From Butyriboletus loyo (Eukaryota; Basidiomycota; Agaricomycetes; Boletales; Boletaceae), in NCBI GenBank assembly GCA_038093515.1, contig JBBPSI010000238.1, positions 1 to 35,569 on the forward strand: DNA of 35,569 nt. The letters are read 5' to 3'. Position 1 is the first letter of the stretch; each line of letters starts with the position of its first letter. Below the pieces are notes generated by a model. It worked only from the letters and a program-made list of their open reading frames with translations. It had not been told where the DNA came from and did no database searches. A program made the position numbers and the translations under genes. Positions 18,431 to 29,114 of the stretch are shown here, in pieces.

Positions 18431-21298
18431 TTTCGTGTTTTACTACAAAAATGGGGAGGAAAAATCCTTGGGATGGCGCAGCTTATAAGCTCTGAGTAAG
18501 GCCTGCGCATGGACCAGGTTCCCGTTTGGCTCCCAGGTGTTCTCAGCTGCGGAGTATCCTTTCCAGGATACAAGGAATTGGCAGCGTCCCTTTGATCCTC
18601 AATGCGATAGGATCTTATCGATTTCATATTCCTCATCTCTGTCTATTTCTTCTGGGGGAGGATTGGTAAAGTTTGCGCCGTGTTCCACAGTTTCACGATA
18701 AGGAGTCAGCAATGACGCATGGAAGACATCATGGATCTTCCAGGTCGGTGGTAACCAGAGTCTGTACACCACAGGAGAGATGACTTGGGCAATCTCAAAT
18801 GGTCCTTCCCATCTGGGCGCAAGCTTCTTTGACGGGTACCTGAGTCAAAGGTTGCATCCTTCCAGCCAAACCTTATCTCCAGTCTTCCACAGGTGGAACT
18901 TGGATGAGATTCATTCCTTCATCAGTTGGCATGCTTTTTCGTGGGCTTCTAAAGCCTCCATTCAGGCTCCCGTGAGTTCCGAGAGTCTGGACTCGAGGGC
19001 AGGGAGGAACGTCTTTCCGATTGGAGGATAGGATCTTGGTTGTATCCTACCATCAGGGAGAATGGAGTCATGTTGGTTGACGAATGAGTCATGGAGTTGT
19101 GGGAAAACTCAGCCATCAGAAGCAGTTCGGCCCATCGTTCTGGATGACCATCACAGAAGATCCATAGATACATTTCCAATTCTTGGTTGACTCGTTCGGT
19201 TTCGCCATCAGTCTGAGGGTGGTATGCAGAGGAGAGGGCAAGGTCATAGTCAAGGAGCCTTGCAAGTTCCCTGGCAAAGGTGGATGCAAACTGAGGGCCT
19301 TGGTCTGAGATGCAGCGGGAGTGAAGGCCAAATCGAAGGAAGACTGTTTTGAAAAACAACTTGGCAACTCCTGCCGTGTTGATGTCCTTGTTGCAAGGGG
19401 AATAAATTACCCCCTTTGTAAGCCCATGGTCTACCATGACCATGACTGAATCATATCCCAAAGAGGGGGGGAGACCAGTGATGAGGTCAACTGAGACCTG
19501 TTCGAAGGGGCGAGAGGCCACGCTGGCCAGTGGGGTGAGGGGGGGAACAGTGGGGTGAGTATTAACCTTATGCATCTGGCAAACAGCACAACCGGAGATG
19601 AAACGTCAGATAAGATTAGCCATGCCAGGCCACCAATAGTCCTGTTGCACCAGGTTTTGGGTGCGGAATATCCCACCGTGACCTCCAGTGGGGCTTTCAT
19701 GCAAAGAGCGTATGAGGTCAACACGGGTGGCTTCTGGGATATATTGTTTCTGGTGGAAATACAGCTCTTTGCCATCGAAATCCCAATCGCCTGCATTCAT
19801 TTTGGGGAAGAGAGGCGAGTCCTTGTATAGTGCCTGCATGCACTGTTTAATCATGGGGTCGCTGGGGGAGGAGGCGGCAATTTTCTCCGCAAGGGCCAGG
19901 TCGATTTTCCTGGCAAACAGGTTATCAGGAAGGAGAGTAACTTCCTGATTGTCGGCGGAGGTATCGACATTATCCCTTCTGGACAGGGCATCTGCAGGGC
20001 CCATCTGGGTGCTGGGAATGTGGTGGAAGAACAGGTCAAAGTCCTGCAGGAACATTAACCATCGTGCCTGTTGTCGAGACAGCTTATTTGGTTGGTGGAA
20101 GTATGTAAGGTTCTTGTGGTCAGTGAGAACCTCGACTTGGTGGCCGGTACCCCGAAGATAGTGTTGCCATTCTTCCAAGGCGTGGATAACTGCAAGCAAC
20201 TCACAATCGTAGATGTTGTAGTTATGCTCGGCGGGCGAGAGAGTCTTTGAGAGGTAGGCACAAGGATGTAGATCGCCATTGACATCCTTTTGCATGAGTA
20301 CTGCGCCAGTGGCAGTGAGGGAAGCGTCTGTCATGACAGCAAATGGTTTCATGACATCGGGCATGGAGAGGACAGGTTGCCTTAAGAATGACTGCTTGAT
20401 TGCTTGGAACGCCTGTTCGCAAGCCAGAGTCCATGCCTATGGGGAGTTCTTTTTTGTCAAGTCATGGAGGGGCTTCGCAATATGAGAGAAATCCTGAATG
20501 AACCTGCAATAAAAGTTGCAGAACCCGATGAAAGATCAGATGGCCTTCACTGAGGTGGGGGGGTTCCATTTGCAGATCACTTTCAATTTGGTGGGATCCA
20601 TCTTGACCTGTCCTTCTTGGACCATCATTCCGAGGTATTCTACTTCTTCAGCGTCGAACGAACATTTTTCCAGCTTGAGGAATAGCTTATGTTCTCTGAG
20701 TCTCTCCAAAACGCGGATCATACGAGCCTCATGTTCTTCTGTAGTGGCAGAATGGATTAGGAGGTTGTCCATGTAGATGATGAGCCAACCCTCTGCCATA
20801 AGGTTGCCAAAAATGTGATCCATCAATGCCTGGAATGTGGCAGGGGAATTGCATAGTCCGAAGAACATCACCGTTGGTTCAAATAATCCCTGGGGGGTGA
20901 TGAATGCTGCTTTCCAGCAGTCGTTCGGTTTGATGAGGATGTTGTTGTATCCCCAGTGGATATCCATTTTGGTGAAGATTCTTGACCCTTTGAGGCGATC
21001 AACGAGGTCGGAGATGAGGGGAAGAGGATAGGTGTTCTTGACGGTGTGGGAGTTCAGGTACCGGTAGTCCTGACAGGGGTGTAGTGACCCATCCTTCTTA
21101 AATATGAAGAAGAATGGCACCGCTTGAGGTGACTTGGAGGGAGTGATCTTCCCAGACTTGAGGTGCTCCTCGACGAATGCCTTGCATGCCTCGGATTCTT
21201 TTGGATTCAGAGGGTAGACCTTAGCGACTTTTGGAATGAAGTCTTTGTCTAGATCAATGGCGTGGTCGAATGACCTGGATGGGGGCAGCTCCTCCGTG

Positions 21299-21806
21299 TG
21301 TTATAATCATAACATTTATCCATACATTTTCACTTTGAACTTAGTCGATTTCTCTTTCAAAGGTCACGTGACATAGCACACGTGATCGTGGGAACTTACA
21401 TGTGATCCCTTGCTGACTAAGCATATGATGTCATGGCCTAGACCAGGCCTAGACTCTATGACATCACAACACATGTATTTAATCTCTGTTTACTTCTCTT
21501 CTTTATGATCCCCGCACCTCGTGTTGTTAATCACCGTTGTGCTTCTCTTCTTTAGTCTATCCATGTATAGTAGTTCATCTCACGCACAGCATGGTCTGTG
21601 CGCACTTCTGTACAATATATAAAGGCTTGTGGTTAGACTAGGATTCCCTAGTTTTAACCACTTGTCTATTCGCTGGCAACAGTTGAGGATTAAGCTAAGA
21701 CTCCTAGTTCATACTTGCCAGTTCTTTGTGTAGAGCTGCAACTGTAGTGGACCGCTTGTGGCATTGTATTTGTACTGGCATTTGACTGTGCGTTGCTATC
21801 GTTACA
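21299..21806 (+). repeat. Solo LTR, family B, inside A3 pol
   Basis: 508 bp, TGTTATAA...TCGTTACA, with a perfect duplication CCGTG (21294-21298 and 21807-21811). Removing it with one CCGTG rejoins pol as in A1 around 6528. It contains the promoter box, TATATAAAGG and the ACTAGG-ATTC-CCTAGT palindrome. Confidence 0.93.
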
Positions 21807-22461
21807 CCGTGTTCTTTTTGTCGAAAATGTCCGCGAAGGATTTGAATGGGGTTGGGAGGACTGCCTTTTCTTTGACAACTTGGGAGGCGATTTCAGTGGC
21901 GATGGTTGCTTTTCGGATGGGGTAAGCTTCCTTTTCTGAAGCATATACTCGCTTCTTCCAGAGCTTGGTGATCTTGGAGTCTGGGTCCAAGTCCAGGTAC
22001 CGTACAAGGTAGTGCGGTGTGATTGCCTGAGGGGAGTTGTGTCGGGGCTTCTTTATTTGATCAGGGAGATCGATGTGGCCAGTGGCCCAATCTATTACTG
22101 GGTTGGCTTCTCTTAACCATGGTAAGCCCAGAATCATGTTTTCTTTTCCAATGTTGAGGACTAGGAAACTCCGTTCCTCCTCGGTTTCTCTGATCCTGAT
22201 GGAGATGGTGACCTTGTGTCTGATGACTCCTCCTTGATTGTTAGACCCATCCATGTTCTGCGCACAGAGTGGCTTGGGGAGGCGTTCCATTAGCAACCTC
22301 TTTCGCTTCACTAGATCTTGGTCTATGAAGCATCTGCTTGCGCTGCTGTCCACCAGGGCGAATGTGTCGACGATTTGACCCCCTTCATGCGTGAAGATTG
22401 ACACAGGGACTTGAATAGATTATGCATGAGGGTTTGATAGTACTACAGGGGCGAGAGTATG

Positions 22462-22503
22462 GAGAGGAGAAGACATCGAAACTTTCCTCTCTTCTAAAAA
22501 TCC
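22462..22503 (-). promoter_or_regulatory. Predicted -1 frameshift signal (A3), compensated hairpin
   Basis: GGATTTT (22497-22503) followed by TAG, a 5-nt spacer, 5' arm GAGAGGAAAG (22482-22491), a 9-nt loop and 3' arm CTTCTCCTCTC (22462-22472). Compared with A1 and A2, two neighbouring pairs are swapped (A-U to G-C, G-C to A-U) and a third is re-formed with a neighbouring base, so all 10 pairs survive. Confidence 0.72.
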
Positions 22504-23516
22504 TTGGGCCAGGCTTCAGCCACTTTGCTTGCTGCGACGGGCAGCCTCTCTTCATCATCGTTAAAACATGCCTTGAGCATGTTTAGGACATCGTCCTGCT
22601 GGGTGCCTTGACCTTTCAACTTGGACAAGTAGTCGATGAGTGGGGAGGGCTTTGGTTCGGGGGGCGTGACAATGGCGGCACACACGCGCTAGGGGTTGCG
22701 AGGGGGATGAGGGGGTGGTCCTCAGGAGCTCTGTCCATTGCGTGGGGGGCGAGGATGGTTGGTTGAACGACAGCCGACCTGGTGGCAGATGAAGCATTTG
22801 TTCTGCTTCATGTACTCCGTGCGTTGTACGGGAGTAAGTCGGACAGTGTCCACATCCATGGCGTTAGGGTCCCTTCGGTTGGACGAGGACTTGGAGGAAG
22901 AGGAGAAAGTGGGGATGTAGCGCTTCCCCACGTGGAGGTCATCAATTCTTTTGTGTTGGGTGTGGAAGGCGGATGTTTTGTCAGCCCACCCAGTGAGCGT
23001 AGTGGGGACTTTCTCGCATGAGAGAACAGCTTCAGTGAGGCAGGGGTCAAGTCCACGGATAAACCACTCAATGAGCGCCTTTTCATCAGTAATCCCAGAT
23101 TTTGCTGTGAGGAGTTGGAACTCTGTGACATAGGTGTTGTAGCCGTCCTTGCGGTTGGCTTTGTTCTGGGTGAGGTTCCCCAGATCAATTTGGGCACTCT
23201 CTCCTACGTCAAAGGGATGGAAGACCCTTTGAAAGTTCTTGCAGACCGTCTTGAATTCTTTTTGGTGCTCAGTGGGGTTTCCGTCTAAGGCAAGGGCCAT
23301 CCAACCTTTGGAAAATGTCTTTCCTTTTTCTTCACTCATTTTCATGAGGAGGGCACTGATTTTCAACTTGTCATCGGGAAAGGCCACCTGATTTGCGTCG
23401 AAGTAGGTATGCATGGTGAGGAGCCATCTGGAGGCATCCTCATTCAGGCCGGAGAAGTCCTTGGGGACGATGTTCTTCTTTTTGCTGGACATGTCGTCGT
23501 CGTCGTCTGTGGGCAA
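22494..23516 (-). pseudogene. gag: Gag of A3, decayed
   Basis: Aligns along the length of A1 gag. The likely ATG is at 23490-23492 (MSSKKKNIV), with the AUG-free upstream frame also recognisable. It keeps the capsid-like core (EWFIRGLDPCLTEAVLSCEK) and the unusual CFICHQVGCRSTNH cluster. A TAG near 22690 separates the last 63 codons (22494-22685), which end in WPKDF-stop at the frameshift signal. Confidence 0.88.
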
Positions 23517-23831
23517 GAGTGTGGGCGGATAATACGGTGGGGACGGGAAGCAGGAGACGTGGGGGGGTCTATCAAGGTAGTCGCTGTTATAGTCGTCGTC
23601 ATCTGGTGCTTGTTCAGATCCTTGCCCTAGACCCTGGTCCTTGGGTTGATAAGAGGGTTCAGGGTCAGGCTGAGTGGGAGAATGGGGTGGCGACGGGTTG
23701 TCGACGATGATGGGTTCCAGTTTGGGAGAGGGAATGTGGAAGGAGCGACCAATGCATCTTGATCATGGGATGGAAATGGTGGGCAAGAGGGGAGGGCGGC
23801 TTTACTGCTGAGAAGCAGAAGTGAGGTGAAG

Positions 23832-23841
23832 ATCTAGTTCT
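23832..23841 (-). promoter_or_regulatory. Self-complementary primer-binding site (A3)
   Basis: AGAACTAGAT on the minus strand, 2 nt inside the LTR, complementary to the predicted transcript start at 23997-24006. It is retained although the copy is otherwise strongly diverged. Confidence 0.68.
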
Positions 23842-23843
23842 TT

Positions 23844-24269
23844 TGTTACGCTGGGCGCTAACAACTAGAAATCTGAGGCGGCACTCAAGAGTAGCCACAG
23901 GACTCGGGAGACGATTCTGAGGTAGGTCTCAGACTATGCCTTAGTGCTCACACTAAGAGTCTGGAGTGGAAACTAATTGCTAGCAGATAGCTGCGTAGAA
24001 CTAGATAAGTTACTACTGTGTAAAGACTGGGTTTATGTACTACTGGGATCTGCACACAGACAATGCTCCCAATTGGACCGTGAGAGCTAAAAGACAAACA
24101 AGGAAGGAATACTCTAGAAGCTTCTTGAGTATGAAAGAAACAGTGTCTGTGCGTGAGAAATGATGACTAATCTGAATAGTCGTACTGTTCAAAGGGAACT
24201 AGCAAAAGGCTAGGCAAGTGTAGTAGTCCAAGTGGTAGTGGGGAGAAAAAGTATACCACTACCGTAACA
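23844..24269 (-). repeat. LTR, family A (5' LTR of A3)
   Basis: 426 bp, TGTTACGCTGG...CCGTAACA. Noticeably different from the 3' LTR at 16525-16951. Its outer flank (GTTGC at 24270) is the truncated Cys-rich gene. Confidence 0.92.
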
Positions 24270-25198
24270 GTTGCTGGAATCAATGATGAGCAGGGATGGT
24301 TGTCATCATGCCGCTCTGCCTTTTCGCTCTGCAAAATGTCAATTTGGATCCTTGGAATGGAGAGGTACTTACCAAGTTGCTTTCCCTTCCTTTCCGGCTT
24401 TGCACAGAACCAGGATTTGTTGCAGGTGATTTTGAGCGATGTGCACTTGACACACAACCACCCAGGTTCTCCTCGACATGGAATTTGAAGCACCTTGCAT
24501 TTGCCGCAAGGCACCTTGTTGACAGTGTCATCCTGGGGAGTTGGGATGCCTGTTTCTTCCTCCTCGTCCTCCTCCTCCTCTGGGGTTGGACAGGTGTGCT
24601 TTCGAATCATTAGTAAAAAAAAACAAATGGAAATGGAAATGGTTACTCACCTTTCGTAACTATAGAATGACAACCTCCATTGTCCACCCTGACCTCCCAG
24701 CCTCAGGTGCCCCCTTGTCCTCTTGTGCCGCCTTGGGATCCTCAATCCGGAACAACCCTGCATTCTTCAGCGTACTTGGTCCCTTTTCCTCTTCGACCCA
24801 TGCCTTTTCCTTCACCACCTCTTCTTGCATCTTCCATTCCCCACTCCACTTGTCATGTTGGCGCTCTGCTTCTTGGAGCCGGCCAGATGTTTCTGGCGAA
24901 ATTGAGGGTCTGGCATTCACCTCCAATCCCACAGTCATCATGGAATGGAGGGCGCTCTGGAGGAGTTAGCTGCAAAGAGGGAGAAACCTGAGGCATAGTA
25001 CTCACCATTACCCTATCCTATTCCTGCATCCAGAACTCCTGTTCCTTGTGCAGGTTGTTGTTGTTGTCCAGACAGGTGTGCGCTGCTGTGTCCACTGCTT
25101 TCACTGCTGCTGTGATCCATTCTTGCATGATTGCTCTTGGATCCTCCACCCTTGGGCCTTGGGATGCTGTGAGGAGTTTGTTGAGGTGGAAAGACATG
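24270..25198 (-). pseudogene. Truncated intron-containing gene, Cys-rich protein of unknown function
   Basis: Candidate start ATG at 25196-25198 (MSFHLNKLLTASQGPR). Intron-like segments on the minus strand: 24957-25005 (49 nt, GTGAGT, CTAAC branch, CAG), 24599-24650 (52 nt, GTGAGT, CTAAT branch, AG) and 24329-24372 (44 nt, GTAAGT, GCAG). The middle exon encodes a charged, probably coiled-coil stretch (QEAERQHDKWSGEWKMQEEV). The next has an acidic run, then CGKCKVLQIPC and CVKCTSLKITC, a six-cysteine pattern reminiscent of a fungal Zn-cluster but not matched to a family. In-frame TAG codons just before the first two donors suggest decay or that my exon borders are wrong. The 3' end is cut off by element A3 at 24269. 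Confidence 0.45.
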
Positions 25199-25442
25199 GT
25201 GGAGAAGTGATGAGGTGGATGGATGGAGGGATGGAGTGGTGTACAGGAGAAAGGAAGGAAAGTGCGGACAATCAGCAACCAGCAAGTTTTTGTTTGTGCA
25301 TGTGTTGCCACACCGCTTACATCAGCATCATGTGACTGACTGAGGATGGTCAGAATCAAAGACCCCCATGGATGTAGAGAACACATATCCTCTAGGTCAC
25401 AAATCGCTCCCTTTCCTTGAAATTCAGCATTTACATGCAGTG
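25199..25442. other. Upstream region of the Cys-rich gene remnant
   Basis: 244 bp between the candidate ATG at 25198 and the solo D LTR. No gene or repeat is recognised. It probably contained promoter sequence, now separated from its far part by the LTR insertion. Confidence 0.4.
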
Positions 25443-26259
25443 TGTTACGCTGGAGTGCGAAACAACTAGCAGCGAGCACTTGAATAGGGGCTCGAGCCTA
25501 ATCGGGAAGATGGCCGACTCGTGTAGATGACACTATCGGGCTTCTGCAGAGCAAGTGTCGGCGAGATGTCATATGGTGGTGACCAGACGAGATCGAGCTG
25601 AAGCTTATCAGCTCTATCGGCAGATGGGGTATAAGCTAGATTGCTAGGCACTTGGTAGATGCGTAGAATTAGCTAGAGAACTCGTACTAGTCTAAGTGCG
25701 AGTATATATACTAATACATATCGTGCACAGACTGAGCTGTGCATGGCAGCGAGGGGCAAAGGGGTATGAGTCGCATCGAGTCATAACAGCGAATGAAGGA
25801 GCGGCAAAGTGCCGGTAATGAGGGAGCGAAGCTCTGAGTAAGATGGCGACATCGTCAGCGAATAGGAAGAGCTGAAGGCGAAGTGACGATGTCCATGAGG
25901 CTGGCCCCACAGGGCAAAGGGGACGCGAACGGCGGAGCCCTTGGATATGGGTCTCGACGCGAAGGTACGACACGTCGTAATCTAATCACGTGCTAGTCAC
26001 GTGATGTAACAAATGTCATTGGATAAAGAATAAGAGGACGCGACAGCTCAGCTGTGGGTCTGGCCCGACGGGGCGACGAGACAGGGGCTATCTCAGTGTA
26101 GCGACACTGAGACTTGCAGAACGACCAGGGAAGTGGATAACGTCCACTAGGCGACTAAGGAGCAGGCGATGGGCGGCATCGCAAGACGGCGGGGGCGGCG
26201 GGGACACGTGAGCGTGGGAAAACGAGTGGTGGGGTACGCTTAGGGGTAAAACTGTAACA
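25443..26259 (-). repeat. Solo LTR, family D (copy 1)
   Basis: 817 bp with perfect duplication CAGTG (25438-25442 and 26260-26264). Sense is minus: TGTTACAGTTTTACC...CCAGCGTAACA, with the GTCTGTGCAC box (25723-25732) 12 bp before a TATATATA box (25703-25710). Two CACGTG sites lie at 25987-25992 and 25998-26003. Three copies with matching length occur in the window. Confidence 0.92.
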
Positions 26260-27074
26260 CAGTGCAAACAACCACTCCACAACTATCTCCACTTCCATTC
26301 CTTTTCCATATCAAGTTCTGTCCTATTCCAATGTTTCCGTGGTCATCAAAGTTCCGTGTCAAGGTTCTGTGTGTCCGGAAAGTGTTTGCAGGTAGGTTCC
26401 CTTTTTATTTGATCTTGTACTTATCATTTCCGTTCGATTTCTATGGCAACCGCTATGATTATATACATTCTGTCAATGATTTCCTTGATGTTTGTACTTA
26501 GCTTTCACTTATCCTTAGTGTTTCAAGTCTTGGGAAATGCCCAGACTATAAAAAGGTTGTAACTATGACCTAAAATACCACTTTTCGACTCTCCTGCCTC
26601 TCTGTGCGATTGTCTAGTTACCCACCACCATAGTTCCTCAATCTTCAAGCCATAGCCAATGGATTCCATCCATCCCCTCGCATTTCCGAGTCCTCTCCAG
26701 TCCATTCTGTAGTGGAGGAAGTCCGGAATATTGGGTTTTCTGTAAAGACATTAGTGGAAATGACCTTCCCTGGTGTTCCTCTCTTCATTGCCTCTCTACC
26801 TCTCTTTGGGGTCGATCATATCACACCCTTTTCTTTATTTCTTGCTTTTGATTGGATTGAGTGCTTCCTGTAGCAGGGTTCTTCACTCTCAGTCCCGTCT
26901 AGCATCTTTCAGTGCGAGGGGGTTCAAAAACACAAATGGGTAAATAGCCCAGACTAGCCCTATTTCTGGGTGGCAAAAAGCTCTTAAGCAAGTCAACTAC
27001 ACCGTCAAGTGGAGGTGTAATGCAGTCTATCCCTTCCCTGGGAACCAGGTGTGTATCTTATAGCTTTAACCAAG
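26260..27074. other. Non-repeat sequence, no recognised gene
   Basis: Pyrimidine-rich sequence between two LTRs. Possible gene traces only: a short ATG exon-like stretch (26330-26390, MFPWSSKFRVKVLC) followed by GTAGGT, and an ACTATAAAAAGG TATA-like box near 26546-26557 followed by a short ORF from 26659. None is long or conserved enough to call. Confidence 0.4.
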
Positions 27075-27578
27075 TGTTACAATCAAAGGAGTAATCCTAT
27101 CAGAACATTCCACAAGCAGTTCACTACAAGTTGCAAAGCTACACAAAGCTCTGGCAGAGATTTATAGAGTTTAGCAAAGACCTTAGTCCCTTAACTGTTT
27201 CCAGTGATCAAGACAAGTGATTAAAGATAAGGGATCTTAGCCCAAATCACAAGTCTTTATATATTGTACAAGATGGCACACAGACCAAGCTGTGCAGGTG
27301 CACATACCTAGCTGTGCATGTGATAAACTACTATACATGGTTAGACTAAGAAGCTAACAGTGATCAAGAAGAAGAGAAGTAAATGGAGATTAAATACATG
27401 AGGTATGATGTCATAGTCTAGACTGATGATGTCATGGGCCAGTCTGGACCATTACATCATAGGCTTTGTCTAGATTCTGATCACATGTACAATCCCATAA
27501 TCATGTGCACTGAGTCACATGACCTTTGAAAGTGAAAGGAGAAGTCTGAAAGTGTGGAAATAATATAGTATTATAACA
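27075..27578 (-). repeat. Solo LTR, family B variant
   Basis: 504 bp, reverse orientation, TGTTACAATC...ATTATAACA. It is the closest relative of the truncated LTR at 16145-16524. The flanking 5-mers (CCAAG and TAGAT) do not match, so the duplication is lost or the ends were altered. Confidence 0.82.
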
Positions 27579-28202
27579 TAGATAGTATGTACTGTCTGGC
27601 AAGGGCCAAGGCCTCACAGGACAATAAACACAGATTCAAAACAAACAAACACAGGGGTATGCCTCATGCAGGTATGGATAGTACCATGATGGGTATTCAA
27701 CCTGTCAACCTGCATATCTACCTATACCTATATCTGGGGGTATGCCTGTACTATTCCCTATACAGTATAGACTATGTATGCATTTGTAAACATCAAGCTA
27801 TTTTCTAACTTTGCTACCTACCAGTGCTAAAAGCACAATGGGTGAAATGCTAGACCTGTGCTATTTCCTACATGGTATAGACATATGTACATATGCATTT
27901 GCTTTTTTCTACCTTTGCTGCCTACTACAGTACACTTTCTCATAATGTATACTGTTGGGAGCCAGCTGTTCCTAATACACTATGAGAAATATATAGTAGC
28001 AAATGTTCCCACGGTTACAGCAGCTGACTAATCATGAGCAAGCGCATGCAAAGCACAACAAGAATACTGCCCAACTGGACTAATTCAACTTCAAATATCT
28101 ATGTAAGGTCACCTGTTTCGCATTTTTCATCTCCTTGTGTCGCAGTTCAGCATGGAAGGCACAAAGATGATGAAGAAAATCGAGGGATGCATTTGCACCC
28201 AC
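27579..28202. other. AT-rich intergenic region with imperfect direct and inverted repeats
   Basis: No gene seen. Two imperfect direct repeats of about 85 bp (near 27745-27830 and 27850-27935) share TATAGAC, ATGCATTTG and CTTTGCT-CCTAC blocks. A 14-bp inverted repeat (TTCTCATAATGTAT near 27947, ATACACTATGAGAA near 27983) follows. These may be subterminal sequences of the pogo-type element whose transposase ends at 28203. Confidence 0.4.
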
Positions 28203-29114
28203 TCAAGACACATAACCATCTTCTAACTTTTGACAGATCCCCATCAGCTCTGATTTAGCGATGATCAGCCTGCTATCCCTGTCACCATCTTCATCATCCG
28301 ATTCCACCTCAATAATCTCACCCTTTCTAAGAGCCTCCTGATTACAAACCTTGGCAATTATGGTTGTGTTGTCCTTGAAGTTTACAGCATCTGTATCCAG
28401 GTTTTCTTTCTCCTCAAATGGGTCAAGAAGCTTGTCAAGTGTTAATGGCTGCCCGAAGACCCAATTTCAGCCCCTAAGATCTACCATAGATTCGTTGAGA
28501 GCTTGTTCGAGTGATTCGAGCTGTTGTGGCTTGGTGTGAGCAGGAAGTTTGACTATAAGACCTGTACGCATGTATGTTGCAGTGGCTAGCTTGTCGATAG
28601 CCTTGGTGGCCTGCAAAATGTCCCCCTCAGCTGCCATAATGGTATCAAGGGCCACATTCCAGTCAGATGTGACATAACAAGCACCAAGATGCTGTTGGAG
28701 TGATGCATGCACTTGTGGCAGTGTTGTGTCACTTGACACAAATTGACAAACAATAGCTCATGCACTGGGGTCCACATGAGCAGGATGAGATGATGGGGCA
28801 GTGTCCCCCTGAATTCCAGTGTGGTTCCAGCAATGTTGGATGGTTGAGGGTGTAATGGCAGCCCAAGCATTGTTTGCCATGACCATTGCTTCATGAAGGG
28901 TGATCTTCCAAATATTATCATTGCCTGCATCATCAAGTTGTTACAGTAGTGGTCTACTTTTTCTCCCCACTACCATTTGGACTACTGTCTTCTCCTAGCA
29001 TTCTGCTAGTTCCCTTTGAATGGTATGAACCATTTTAGCTTAGTCACCAGTTCCTGTGCACAGACGCTGTCTCCTTCATACTCCAGAAGTCTCTAGAGTA
29101 TTCTGTCCTCTTTC

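Larger units (their letters stand above)
18440..22503 (-). pseudogene. pol: Pol of A3, decayed
   Basis: Same domain order as A1 pol but broken by many stops and by the solo LTR at 21299-21806. Recognisable pieces: protease with DSS instead of DSG (near 22350), RT with YMDN instead of YMDD (near 20765), RNase H (TDASLTATGAV near 20325), integrase with the HPQTDGETERVNQ region (near 19200), and a degenerate chromodomain near 18600. The two active-site changes are each explained by a G-to-A change. There is no ATG at the start of pol in this copy (CTGGCCCAA replaces ATGGCCAAA). It ends with TAG TAA, 9 nt before the ORF3 ATG. Confidence 0.9.
16525..24269 (-). mobile_element. Decayed, chimeric family A element (A3)
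   Basis: Minus-strand family A copy with LTRs at 16525-16951 and 23844-24269, ORF3, pol and gag in the same order as A1 but with many stops. The two LTRs differ far more than those of A1 (roughly 85% identical by eye), ORF3 contains a 32-bp foreign insert flanked by a direct repeat of ORF3 sequence, and the two outer flanks are unrelated. All this fits a fusion of two different A copies. Many CpG sites of A1 are TpG or CpA here. A solo B LTR (21299-21806) sits in pol. Confidence 0.88.

Noticed and set aside
25466..25651. 61-codon open frame conserved in all three D LTRs (also 29138-29323 and 31392-31577, minus)
   Set aside because: It begins with GTG, has no ATG, and lies in R-U5 of near-identical repeats, so openness follows from recent common origin rather than coding selection.
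26262..26501. 79-codon ORF right of D copy 1
   Set aside because: Starts at a GTG overlapping the target duplication, low-complexity hydrophobic content, and interrupted by a plausible intron donor; no support as a gene.
27740..27935. CRISPR-like or satellite array
   Set aside because: Only two imperfect, nearly adjacent units with no regular spacers; not an array, and the genome is eukaryotic.
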